A stretch of DNA of 7,191 nucleotides from Hyphomicrobiales bacterium (GCA_003232175.1 QILX01000208.1:1-7191), one strand, 5' to 3'; positions 1-6,587 are shown, numbered from the stretch's first letter. A program made the numbers and translations. The notes: a model not told the origin generated them from the sequence alone.

Positions 1-1382
1 ACCAGGAGCGCATCGCCGTCGCCCAGCATTTCCAGCCCCGCGGCAATAGCCTCGGCGCGATCACCGACCTCGATGGCGCTCGGGCAGCCCATGAGCACCT
101 GGGCGCGGATCGCGGCGGGGTCTTCGGAGCGCGGATTATCGTCGGCAACAATGCCCAGATCGCTATGGGCCGCCACCGCTTCTCCCATAAGCCGCCGTTT
201 GCCGGGGTCACGGTCCCCCCCGGCACCAAATACCGTCACGATACGGCCCACGACATGGGGTCGCAACGCGATCAGCGCGGTTTTCAGCGCATCGGGCGTG
301 TGGGAAAAATCGACATAGACAGCGCCCCCCGAAGCGGTTTCGCCCACCGGCTCAAGACGCCCCTTGACGCCACGCAAGGCCGACAGCACCGCGATCCCGT
401 CAGAAATCGAGAGACCGGCGGAGGTGGCAAGACAAAGCGCGGTCGCTACGTTCTCCGCCTGAAACCCGCCGACAAGATCAAGCGCCACCTGAAAGCGCTT
501 TCCCTTAAAGCCGATACCGACATCGAGCCCCTGCGGCCTGGTCATGACCGACAGCAGACGTAAATCACCCTCGGTCCGGCCATGGCTCAACACGCACAGT
601 TTTGCCGCCCTGGCCGCCGCGATGGCGCTGGCATGACCCTCCCCATCGCAATTAACAACCGCCAGCGCGCCCGGTTCCAAAAGCGTCGTGAAGAGCCGGA
701 GTTTGGCCGCCAGATAAGTCTCGAAGTCGGAATGATAATCAAGATGATCGCGGGTGATGTTGGTAAAGGCCCCACCCTCAAGAGCCGCGCCATCGACCCG
801 GCGCTGCTCCAGCCCGTGACTTGACGCTTCTATGGCAACATGGTCGTAAGAACCGGTGCCAAGCCCGTGAAGCACACCATGCAGCACCACCGGGTCCGGA
901 GAGGTCAGTTTGACTTCCGGCAGGCCGGCAGGCGGGTCAACCTTTCGAGCGCCATCCCGGCAGATCACTCCCAAAGTACCGATACTGGCGGATTTCAGCC
1001 CATTGGCGGCCCAGATCTGGCTGACAAATTCGGCTACCGAGGTTTTGCCATTGGTGCCGGTTACCGCGACAATATGGGAGGGCTGAGGGGCAAAAAACCG
1101 CGCCGCCATGCGGGCAAGGGAGCGTCTTGGGTCTGAGGAGACGACCAGCGGCACCCCCAGCGTTTCGGGGAGCTTCACATGGGTTTCGGCGAGTATGGCG
1201 GCAGCGCCGGCGGCAATGGCCCCGGGGACAAATTCAGCTCCATCCACCTGGGTTCCGCGCAGCGCGGCAAATAGCGCCCCAGGTCCCGCTTCCCGGCTGT
1301 CGGCGGTAAGATATTCTATCTTTACATCAGCCAGGGCGCCGCGAATATGCTCCTCGCTGCTGAGAAGATCACAAAGGTACAT
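1..1382 (-). CDS. murE: UDP-N-acetylmuramoyl-L-alanyl-D-glutamate--2,6-diaminopimelate ligase (MurE), 3' end outside the window
   Basis: MurE is the cytoplasmic ATP-dependent ligase that adds meso-diaminopimelate to UDP-MurNAc-L-Ala-D-Glu in peptidoglycan precursor synthesis. About 460 residues are visible, and the C-terminal end is cut by the left window edge. The N-terminal domain begins MYLCDLL and has a TADSREAGPGALF stretch (residues 27-39). The Mur ligase ATP loop GTNGKTS is at 109-115, and EASSHGLEQRRVDG follows at 185-198. TNITRDHLDYH is at 207-217, with the lysine that is carbamylated in this family near K227. DNPR at 415-418 is the signature for diaminopimelate rather than lysine. 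The ATG at 1382 was chosen because an AGGTGAT ribosome site lies just upstream and MYLCDLL aligns with usual MurE starts; in-frame GTG (1415) and TTG (1403) are weaker options. It starts 54 bp after the ftsI stop and is the most downstream dcw gene visible. Confidence 0.96.
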   Translation of the reverse strand, partial: MYLCDLLSSEEHIRGALADVKIEYLTADSREAGPGALFAALRGTQVDGAEFVPGAIAAGAAAILAETHVKLPETLGVPLVVSSDPRRSLARMAARFFAPQPSHIVAVTGTNGKTSVAEFVSQIWAANGLKSASIGTLGVICRDGARKVDPPAGLPEVKLTSPDPVVLHGVLHGLGTGSYDHVAIEASSHGLEQRRVDGAALEGGAFTNITRDHLDYHSDFETYLAAKLRLFTTLLEPGALAVVNCDGEGHASAIAAARAAKLCVLSHGRTEGDLRLLSVMTRPQGLDVGIGFKGKRFQVALDLVGGFQAENVATALCLATSAGLSISDGIAVLSALRGVKGRLEPVGETASGGAVYVDFSHTPDALKTALIALRPHVVGRIVTVFGAGGDRDPGKRRLMGEAVAAHSDLGIVADDNPRSEDPAAIRAQVLMGCPSAIEVGDRAEAIAAGLEMLGDGDALL

Positions 1383-1436
1383 ATCCCGATCACCTGGCCC
1401 CAATGGGGGCGTCACGCAAAGCTCGCCCGGGGCAAC

Positions 1437-3119
1437 TTAATAGCCGGCAAGCAGCACTTCGGGATCCATGGCCTCGATTTCCACATTCGATTCCAGACCC
1501 AGCATCGGCGCGATCCTGGCGATGATCTTGCCTACAGTCGGCGCAGCGTTCCAACCCGCGGTCGCAAACCCGAAGGTTTCTTTGGTTCCCTTGGGTTCGT
1601 CAAGCAGAATCAACAGCACATATTCAGGATCGTCGGTCGGAAAGGTTGCGATAAATGTATTGAGCAGCTTGTCGGTATCGTAACCGCCAATCCCGGCTTT
1701 TTCGGCGGTGCCGGTTTTAGCACCGACCCGGTAGCCCTTCACCTGCGCCCGGCGGCCGGTGCCCTTGACGACATTCAGACGCATCAAATAACGCATGGCG
1801 TCGCTGGTTTCCCGCTTGATCACCTGTGTGGATACGATCGACGCCTCTTCGGCGGTGCGCGGCAGAAATGTCGGGGTCATCAGCCTGCCGCCATTGAACA
1901 GCGCCGCGCCAGCTGCCACCGCCTGCAATGGGGTCACGCCCAGGCCATGGCCAAAGGCAATCGTCATCGAATTCACCGGCCGCCACGGGTTGGGCAGCAG
2001 CGGCTTGGCATTTTCAGGCAACTCGGTGACCAGGCGGTCGAGCATACCGAGTTTCTTCAAAAAGGCCTTGTGGCCTTCAACCCCGACATCTAGAGCCGCT
2101 TTGGCCGCACCGATATTAGACGAATAAATGAAAATTTCCGGTATGGTCAAAAACCGGTTCTTGCCGCGATAGTCGCGAATGCGAAACCGACCGACCCTGA
2201 TTGGCTGGCTGGCATCGTAACCGCCGTTAAGATCGACATTCCCGCTATCGAGTGCCATGGCCATTGTGTAGGTCTTGAACATCGAACCCAATTCAAAAAC
2301 CCCTTTACTGATGCGGTTGATGCGATCGGGGATCAGGGCTTCCTTTGGCACCTGCGGGTCATAATCCGGTAACGAACTCATCGCCACAACTTCACCGGTT
2401 TTGGCGTTGAGCAGCACCCCGGCGGCGGCAATGGCGCTGAATTTCTCAATCGATTTGACCAATTCATCCCGCAGCGCATATTGAACCCGCAAGTCGACGG
2501 CAAGACGGACCGGCGCCGGTTTCTCCCGCCCCGAAAGTCCGGTTCTGGTATTGAGATTGAAATCGTCGATATATTTTTCAATCCCCGCCATGCCGACATT
2601 GTCGACATTCACCTGGCCCACCAGATGCGACAAGGTCCGCCCGGCGGGATAGACCCGGCGGGTTTCAGATACAAAACCAAACCCTGGAAGCCCCAGATAG
2701 TGGATATCGGCCTGCTGCTTTGGCGTCAGTCCCCGTTCCAGCCACACAAACGACTTTTTTGATGCCAGCCGGCGGGCGATGGCGTCACGGTTGATATCGG
2801 GCAGAACCGTGGCGAGCTGATCGACGGAATTGGTGACATCGAGAACTTTGCGCGGGTCGGCGTAAAGCGAGGCGACCTGGATGTCCATCGCCAGTACCCG
2901 GCCATTGCGGTCAAGGATATCGGGACGGGGCTTGCCCAATTCCTGAGCCGCCTGAACCACCTGGCCAAAATCATCAGGAGGAAATACAGCCAGGGTCGCA
3001 AGGCGCAGGACAACAATGGAAAAACCGCCGATAAAAGCCAGGGCGGCAAGGCGAATGCGCCGCCCGTCTATCACCGAATTTGGTTTGGCGGCGGGTCGTG
3101 ACGCAGACAATACTTGCAT
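1437..3119 (-). CDS. ftsI: Septal peptidoglycan transpeptidase FtsI (PBP3, class B penicillin-binding protein)
   Basis: FtsI crosslinks septal peptidoglycan in the periplasm, anchored by one membrane segment and partnered in the divisome by FtsW and the FtsQLB complex. From the ATG at 3119 the protein has 560 residues, a normal length. A hydrophobic anchor lies at about 24-46 (LAALAFIGGFSIVVLRLATL), followed by the class B dimerisation start RPDILDRNGRVLAMDI. The penicillin-binding motifs are all present: SMFK with the nucleophile near Ser279, SSN near 333-335, and KTGTAEKAG near 468. An FGHG stretch typical of FtsI lies before the KTG box. An in-frame TTG at 3155 would add 12 residues (MPGKLSVCCECS) and has only a weak GGGGA upstream; the ATG also lacks a clear ribosome site, so the start is uncertain. 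The 188-bp gap from ftsL is long for this cluster. The stop lies 54 bp before the murE start. Confidence 0.96.
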   Translation of the reverse strand: MQVLSASRPAAKPNSVIDGRRIRLAALAFIGGFSIVVLRLATLAVFPPDDFGQVVQAAQELGKPRPDILDRNGRVLAMDIQVASLYADPRKVLDVTNSVDQLATVLPDINRDAIARRLASKKSFVWLERGLTPKQQADIHYLGLPGFGFVSETRRVYPAGRTLSHLVGQVNVDNVGMAGIEKYIDDFNLNTRTGLSGREKPAPVRLAVDLRVQYALRDELVKSIEKFSAIAAAGVLLNAKTGEVVAMSSLPDYDPQVPKEALIPDRINRISKGVFELGSMFKTYTMAMALDSGNVDLNGGYDASQPIRVGRFRIRDYRGKNRFLTIPEIFIYSSNIGAAKAALDVGVEGHKAFLKKLGMLDRLVTELPENAKPLLPNPWRPVNSMTIAFGHGLGVTPLQAVAAGAALFNGGRLMTPTFLPRTAEEASIVSTQVIKRETSDAMRYLMRLNVVKGTGRRAQVKGYRVGAKTGTAEKAGIGGYDTDKLLNTFIATFPTDDPEYVLLILLDEPKGTKETFGFATAGWNAAPTVGKIIARIAPMLGLESNVEIEAMDPEVLLAGY

Positions 3120-3307
3120 TGAGCACTCGCAACAAACTGAAAGCTTACCAGGCAACTGAGATCCCCAGTGTCGCGCGATCTTGGTTTACGGACCCTTACC
3201 ACCGGGGTGATTAATTGGCTTTTCTTGCCGCCGGCAGCTTATCTCGTGCCATGGGGTCTTCAGTGGCATTCAGCCCCGACCAAGCGTCTTTCGCTGAGCA
3301 AGGAAGC

Positions 3308-3685
3308 CTAAGGTTTTTTTGGCGGCAACGGTGCAGCCACGGAAGCATCGCCAAAATTCTTCGCCGGATTAAGGGCCTGCATAACCAGATCATCAAGCCG
3401 GTCATTGTCAGCGCGCGCGATGATGTCGTTCAAGCTGGCATATTGGGCCGGCTTTAAGGGCTGCATATTAAGGAACTTGCTCGCCAGGCGCTGAAGCCTG
3501 TCCGGCTGGTTGAGCAGGCTCCATTCGGCTTTGAGCACACTTAGCGCAGAAAATTCGATGTCTATCTGGCGTTTCAGCTCAGTGACGGCAATGGCATCGC
3601 GGCCAGTGTCGTATTTTACCGAATAAACTAAAACGGAAACGACAATCGTCGTCACGACAAAGACTATCTGTACAAGCTTGCCCAT
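3308..3685 (-). CDS. ftsL: Cell division protein FtsL
   Basis: The gene encodes a 125-residue bitopic membrane protein. Residues 1-3 are followed by a hydrophobic segment at about 4-23 (VQIVFVVTTIVVSVLVYSV). A predicted periplasmic coiled coil with heptad-like leucines follows at roughly 35-75 (ELKRQIDIEFSALSVLKAEWSLLNQPDRLQRLA). This is the FtsL pattern: a short anchor, a helix, then the P-x-R-L-x-x-L-A motif that forms the FtsQLB divisome subcomplex. FtsL diverges strongly in sequence, so the call rests on architecture plus position between rsmH and ftsI. The ATG at 3685 has an AGGA ribosome site 7-8 bases upstream, and only 15 bp separate it from rsmH. The C-terminus is Pro/Ala/Lys rich and ends at an A7 run (3314-3320) directly before the TAG stop. 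Loss of one A would extend the frame 34 codons to 3211, so the C-terminus may be misread or variable. Confidence 0.9.
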   Translation of the reverse strand: MGKLVQIVFVVTTIVVSVLVYSVKYDTGRDAIAVTELKRQIDIEFSALSVLKAEWSLLNQPDRLQRLASKFLNMQPLKPAQYASLNDIIARADNDRLDDLVMQALNPAKNFGDASVAAPLPPKKP

Positions 3686-3700
3686 GGCTTTTCCTAAAGC

Positions 3701-4741
3701 TTAACCGGTGAACGGCATCTTAACATCGGGCACACCCAGTGCGCCGTGATCCTCGGGCCAGGCGGGCGCCGGGCTGCGGATCGCCGTTCTCAGCCGGGCT
3801 GACCGGGCTCTGGGGTTAACCTTTATTTCGTCCACGCCTGCCTTTTTCGCAGCCCCCGGCAGGGAAATAAAGCTCGCCGCCGGACCCGCCTCCATGAGCG
3901 GCCTATGGCGCGAAGCGCGGCCGCCACGCCCGCATCGCGCCTGAAAGAAACGTTTGGCAATGCGGTCTTCAAGCGAGTGGAACGTAACCACGACGAGCCG
4001 CCCGCCAGGTTTAAGCAGACGCTCCGCCGCGCTCAGGCCGCGGGCTAACTCGTCAAGTTCCGCATTCACATAAATTCGTAAAGCCTGAAAGGTGCGCGTG
4101 GCGGGATGAATGCGCCCCGGCGCGCCACCCACCGCCCGCCTGACGATTTCAGCAAGATCAAGGGTACCGCTAAATGGGGTGACCTGCCGCCGCCGGACAA
4201 TGGCGCGCGCAACAGCGCGGCTGCGGCGTTCCTCGCCAAGCCGAAAGATCAGATTTGCCAGATCGTCCTCATCGGCGGTATTGACCACCTTGGCCGCTGT
4301 CACACCGCTTGCCGCCATGCGCATATCCAGAGGGCCATCCTTGGCAAAGGAAAACCCCCGTGTCGCGGTATCGATCTGCATCGACGAAACCCCGATATCC
4401 AGAACGACACCGTCGACCGCATCATAACCCAGTCCGCTGGCAATGCGGTCCATTTCCCCAAAACAGCCCTCCTCCAGCATCAGGCTGGCGCCATGGGTCT
4501 CCTGTTGCGCCCGCCCACTCCTCAGCGCTTCGGGGTCGCGATCAATGGCGATGACTTTGGTATCGGCAGCGGTTAACAGCGCTTCTGAGTACCCGCCGGC
4601 GCCAAATGTGCCGTCGACATAAATTCCGCCGTCACAAGGGTCCAGGGCCGCCACAACTTCTGCCAGCATAACCGGGATATGTCGCAAGGCTGCCCCCGCG
4701 GCGGGATTGTCCGAAGCGATTTGTTCAGGTCCCTTGGGCAC
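3701..4741 (-). CDS. rsmH: 16S rRNA (cytosine1402-N4)-methyltransferase RsmH (MraW)
   Basis: RsmH is a cytoplasmic S-adenosylmethionine-dependent enzyme that N4-methylates C1402 of 16S rRNA in the ribosomal P site. The predicted product has 346 residues. Family signatures appear in order: HIPVMLAEVV at 21-30, the SAM-binding YVDGTFGAGGYSEALL at 41-56, VLDIGVSSMQID at 113-124, and GPLDMRM at 136-142. TRTFQALRIYVNAELDEL follows at 215-232, then VVVTFHSLEDRIAKRFF at 250-266 and the closing NPRARSARLR at 309-318. The length is slightly above the usual 300-320, from a short N-terminal leader and a Pro/Gly-rich tail. The start is taken as GTG at 4741, because no ATG lies between it and the conserved HIPVM block; its ribosome site is weak. 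It begins 3 bp after the mraZ stop, so translation is probably coupled to mraZ, and ftsL follows after 15 bp. Confidence 0.97.
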   Translation of the reverse strand: MPKGPEQIASDNPAAGAALRHIPVMLAEVVAALDPCDGGIYVDGTFGAGGYSEALLTAADTKVIAIDRDPEALRSGRAQQETHGASLMLEEGCFGEMDRIASGLGYDAVDGVVLDIGVSSMQIDTATRGFSFAKDGPLDMRMAASGVTAAKVVNTADEDDLANLIFRLGEERRSRAVARAIVRRRQVTPFSGTLDLAEIVRRAVGGAPGRIHPATRTFQALRIYVNAELDELARGLSAAERLLKPGGRLVVVTFHSLEDRIAKRFFQARCGRGGRASRHRPLMEAGPAASFISLPGAAKKAGVDEIKVNPRARSARLRTAIRSPAPAWPEDHGALGVPDVKMPFTG

Positions 4742-4744
4742 TGT

Positions 4745-5209
4745 TCACGACCCAGGAGTGGATTTGGTGGACCCGAAACTCTCCAGATAATCACGCACCC
4801 GCGCCCTTGCCTTGGCCTGATGGTCGGCGAAACGCTCCGGTTCCCAAAGCTGGAATTTGGCCCCAAGCCCAACAAAGCTGACAAAATCTTTTATCGAAGC
4901 ATGGGCGCGCAAATTTTCAGGCAGAATAATCCGGCCGTCGGCATCGATGTTCAGCCGGACGCTGTCGCCGAATATCGCCGTGGACAAACTATCCATTTCC
5001 TCTGAAAACGGAGCAACATCCTCCAGCAATGCGGCAACCTTGTCTAGCATGGCCGTCCCCCCGCCATCAATCGCCGGGGCACCCAGAGCCGGGTAAAGAT
5101 ATACGGCGCCGTCACCCTCGCGGGTCAAAACCGACCGAAAGCCAGCTGGCACGGAAACCCGCCCCTTGGCATCAATTCGGTTCTTAAAATTGGACACAAA
5201 CCTGTCCAT
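4745..5209 (-). CDS. mraZ: Transcriptional regulator MraZ
   Basis: MraZ is a ring-forming DNA-binding protein with two AbrB/SpoVT-like halves. In characterised bacteria it binds repeated TGG-containing boxes upstream of its own gene and controls the dcw operon. The product has 154 residues. The first half opens MDRFVSNFKNRIDAKGRVSVPA, with the DAKGR motif at 13-17. The second has the matching LNIDADGRIILPENLR, with DADGR at 89-93. WEPERF near 122-127 is also family-typical. The ATG at 5209 was chosen because AAAGAGG lies 8 bases upstream and the protein then begins at the usual MraZ N-terminus; an in-frame TTG at 5215 would add only two residues. It is the first gene of the cluster. Its upstream region is unusual: a 40-bp repeat array reaches the ribosome binding site, and the putative operator lies more than 500 bp away in reversed orientation. 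Confidence 0.97.
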   Translation of the reverse strand: MDRFVSNFKNRIDAKGRVSVPAGFRSVLTREGDGAVYLYPALGAPAIDGGGTAMLDKVAALLEDVAPFSEEMDSLSTAIFGDSVRLNIDADGRIILPENLRAHASIKDFVSFVGLGAKFQLWEPERFADHQAKARARVRDYLESFGSTKSTPGS

Positions 5210-5217
5210 ACGCAACG

Positions 5218-5224
5218 CCTCTTT
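5218..5224 (-). promoter_or_regulatory. mraZ ribosome binding site within a truncated repeat unit
   Basis: On the minus strand AAAGAGG sits 8 bases before the ATG at 5209, which decides the mraZ start over the TTG at 5215. The octamer AAGAGGCG here is also the start of the repeat unit found inside both neighbouring arrays (for example on the minus strand at the junction of the two outermost copies, near 5255-5265). The text before it, GGGAATG, is the repeat's other end. The ribosome site therefore appears to lie in the remnant of a sixth repeat copy. Confidence 0.7.
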
Positions 5225-5243
5225 TTTACATTCCCGGTCGGGC
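5223..5243 (+). repeat. Left outer inverted match (21 bp) of the two-array element
   Basis: The 21 bp here, beginning TTTTTACATTCCCGGTCGGG, are identical to the reverse complement of 6115-6135. They form the outer edges of arrays A and B, so the whole 0.9 kb region has terminal inverted repeats. I see no flanking target-site duplication and no transposase, so this is not proof of a mobile element. Confidence 0.85.
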
Positions 5244-5429
5244 CCTACGGCCCTCCTCGCCTCTTGGTTTCATTCCCGGTCGGACCTTTGGTCCTCCTCG
5301 CCTGGATATTTCATTCCCGGTCGGACCTTTGGTCCTCCTCGCCTGGTTCTTTCTTCCCGGTCGGACCTTTGGTCCTCCTCGCCTGGTTCTTTCTTCCCGG
5401 TCGGACCTTTGGTCCTCCTCGCCTCTTGT
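5231..5429. repeat. Tandem repeat array A, five copies of a 40-42 bp palindrome-bearing unit
   Basis: Units begin with TTCCCGGTCGG on the plus strand at 5231, 5273, 5314, 5354 and 5394, giving periods of 42, 41, 40 and 40 bp; the last copy is partial. Each has a small inverted repeat in its middle. The first copy (next to mraZ) is GGGCC/GGCCC; the other four are GGACC-TTT-GGTCC. This is followed by TCCTCCTCGCC and a T-rich linker. Read on the minus strand, the direction of mraZ transcription, each unit shows AGGAGG and a 5-bp hairpin, so the array would lie in the mraZ leader if the promoter is in the spacer. The same unit occurs in opposite orientation as array B. Open frames through the array are low-complexity repeats, and I do not consider them coding. 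Confidence 0.95.
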
Positions 5430-5706
5430 TAATTTCATTCAGCCAACGCTGCGGCCTTTTGCGCCTTTTTGTTTTGGCGAAACTTTCCAGCTTTCAGACC
5501 CAGGGGGCTTGGCCTAATGGTCAATTTCCCGTCGTAGTTCTTCGGTAGCGGGGCTTAGACCGGCAATGACAACAAAGGGTGATCGCCCCTGCAAACGTCT
5601 TGCGGCCCCTCCGCCGGAGGAATTCTTTGGCAAACCCCATTTGGGCTGCCATGGAAACCGGAAGAGGTGACGAGGGGACCTCTCCCGCGCCACCTCAACC
5701 GAGAGA

Positions 5707-5735
5707 TTGCCGCCGCATCTCTTGGGTCCCAGAAT
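5707..5735 (+). promoter_or_regulatory. Candidate promoter firing away from mraZ
   Basis: TTGCCG at 5707-5712 and CAGAAT at 5730-5735 are separated by 17 bp; each matches four of six sigma-70 consensus bases. The -10 runs into the first TGG box at 5731, a placement that would let MraZ block initiation. Transcription would leave rightwards through array B and become antisense to rnpB. If the spacer were flipped, the same promoter would drive mraZ. Confidence 0.4.
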
Positions 5736-5745
5736 GGGAGATCAT

Positions 5746-5774
5746 GGAATACTATGTATTCTGATGGGTGTCAA
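5746..5774 (-). promoter_or_regulatory. Candidate promoter towards mraZ inside the operator
   Basis: On the minus strand TTGACA (5774-5769, a full consensus match) is followed after 17 bp by TATTCC (5751-5746, three of six). It would give a leader of about 530 bases containing array A before mraZ. The perfect -35 could be a by-product of the repeat TGTCAATGG, and the -10 is weak, so this is only a candidate. Confidence 0.4.
5747..5761. promoter_or_regulatory. 15-bp perfect palindrome (possible operator half-sites)
   Basis: GAATAC-TAT-GTATTC is a perfect inverted repeat with a 3-bp centre. It lies across the degenerate third block of the 10-bp operator and overlaps the candidate minus-strand -10. 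It resembles a site for a dimeric regulator; no regulator is identified. Confidence 0.4.
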
Positions 5775-5846
5775 TGGAACTCAACGGAATAAAATGGCAA
5801 AAACCTGCTGCTCAGGGCCCCGCGCCGCCGCGATCTCCCCACCAAG

Positions 5847-6130
5847 AGGCGAGGAGGGCCAAAGGCCCGACCGGGAATGAAAGAAACCAGGCGAGGAGGG
5901 CCAAAGGCCCGACCGAGAACGAAACAAACCAGGCGAGGAAGGCCAAAGGCCCGACCGAGAACGAAACAAACCAGGCGAGGAGGGCCAAAGGCCCGACCGA
6001 GAACGAAACAAACCAGGCGAGGAGGACCAAAGCCCGACCGAGAACGAAACAAACCAGGCGAGGAAGGCCAAAGGCCCGACCGAGAACGAAACAAACCAGG
6101 CGAGGAGGGCCAAAGCCCGACCGGGAATGT
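5847..6130. repeat. Tandem repeat array B, seven copies of a 41-42 bp unit, inverted relative to array A
   Basis: Units start with AGGCGAGGA on the plus strand at 5847, 5889, 5931, 5973, 6015, 6056 and 6098, with 42-bp periods except one of 41. They are the reverse complement of the array A unit. The central palindrome is typically GGGCC-AAA-GGCCC. Copies 3 and 6 read AGGCC-AAA-GGCCC, and copies 5 and 7 have lost one G from the right arm. The linker GAGAACGAAACAAACC is nearly invariant in the inner copies and differs from that of array A, so the arrays have been homogenised separately. A shortened eighth copy (CCCGACCCGAAACCCAGG) lies at about 6138-6155, a few bases from the rnpB 3' end. Confidence 0.95.
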
Positions 6131-6135
6131 AAAAA
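6115..6135 (-). repeat. Right outer inverted match (21 bp) of the two-array element
   Basis: This is the reverse complement of 5223-5243 over 21 bp, ending GGGAATGTAAAAA on the plus strand. In array B only the last copy has this ATGTAAAAA edge, just as only the mraZ-side copy has it in array A. Confidence 0.85.
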
Positions 6136-6161
6136 CACCCGACCCGAAACCCAGGAAAATA

Positions 6162-6552
<391 letters not shown>

Positions 6553-6558
6553 CCCCCA

Positions 6559-6587
6559 TAGATAGGGATGCTCAGCGGCATCGTCAA
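6559..6587 (-). promoter_or_regulatory. rnpB promoter
   Basis: On the minus strand TTGACG (6587-6582, five of six) and TATCTA (6564-6559, four of six) are separated by 17 bp. Initiation about seven bases downstream would fall at 6552, exactly at the start of the P1 helix of RNase P RNA. The agreement between promoter spacing and RNA 5' end supports both calls. Confidence 0.75.

Larger units (their letters stand above)
5731..5800 (+). promoter_or_regulatory. Putative MraZ operator: seven 10-bp direct units with phased TGG
   Basis: Successive 10-bp blocks on the plus strand read AGAATGGGAG, ATCATGGAAT, ACTATGTATT, CTGATGGGTG, TCAATGGAAC, TCAACGGAAT and AAAATGGCAA. Positions 5-7 of each block are TGG, except TGT in the third and CGG in the sixth. 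MraZ operators in other bacteria are TGGGN direct repeats separated by 5 bases, the same 10-bp period, and the only MraZ gene in the window lies just beyond array A. The match is by motif and context, not by experiment. The TGG strand is the plus strand, whereas mraZ is on the minus strand; in the operators I recall, TGG lies on the coding strand. Confidence 0.75.
5430..5846. other. Non-coding spacer between the inverted arrays, holding the mraZ control signals
   Basis: I see no credible gene in these 417 bp. The longest plus-strand frame (5579-5764) is a 61-codon stretch without a recognised product, and it runs into the operator. The right third (5699-5800) is dense in signals: a stem-loop, promoter-like hexamers on both strands, a 15-bp palindrome and the 10-bp repeat operator. 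The left two thirds (5430-5698) hold only a short hairpin, CCTCC-GCC-GGAGG at 5608-5620. The segment is bounded on both sides by the same inner array edge (CCTCCTCGCCTCTTG and its complement). Confidence 0.7.

Noticed and set aside
1347..2093. 248-codon plus-strand frame opposite ftsI and murE
   Set aside because: It is antisense to two well-supported genes; it is open only because of their GC-rich codon use.
5166..5548. Plus-strand frames with PVGPLVLLA repeats over array A
   Set aside because: They are low-complexity products of the 40-bp repeat, partly overlapping the mraZ start on the other strand.
5231..6130. CRISPR array
   Set aside because: The repeats are contiguous 40-42 bp units with conserved linkers and no unique spacers, and no cas genes are visible.
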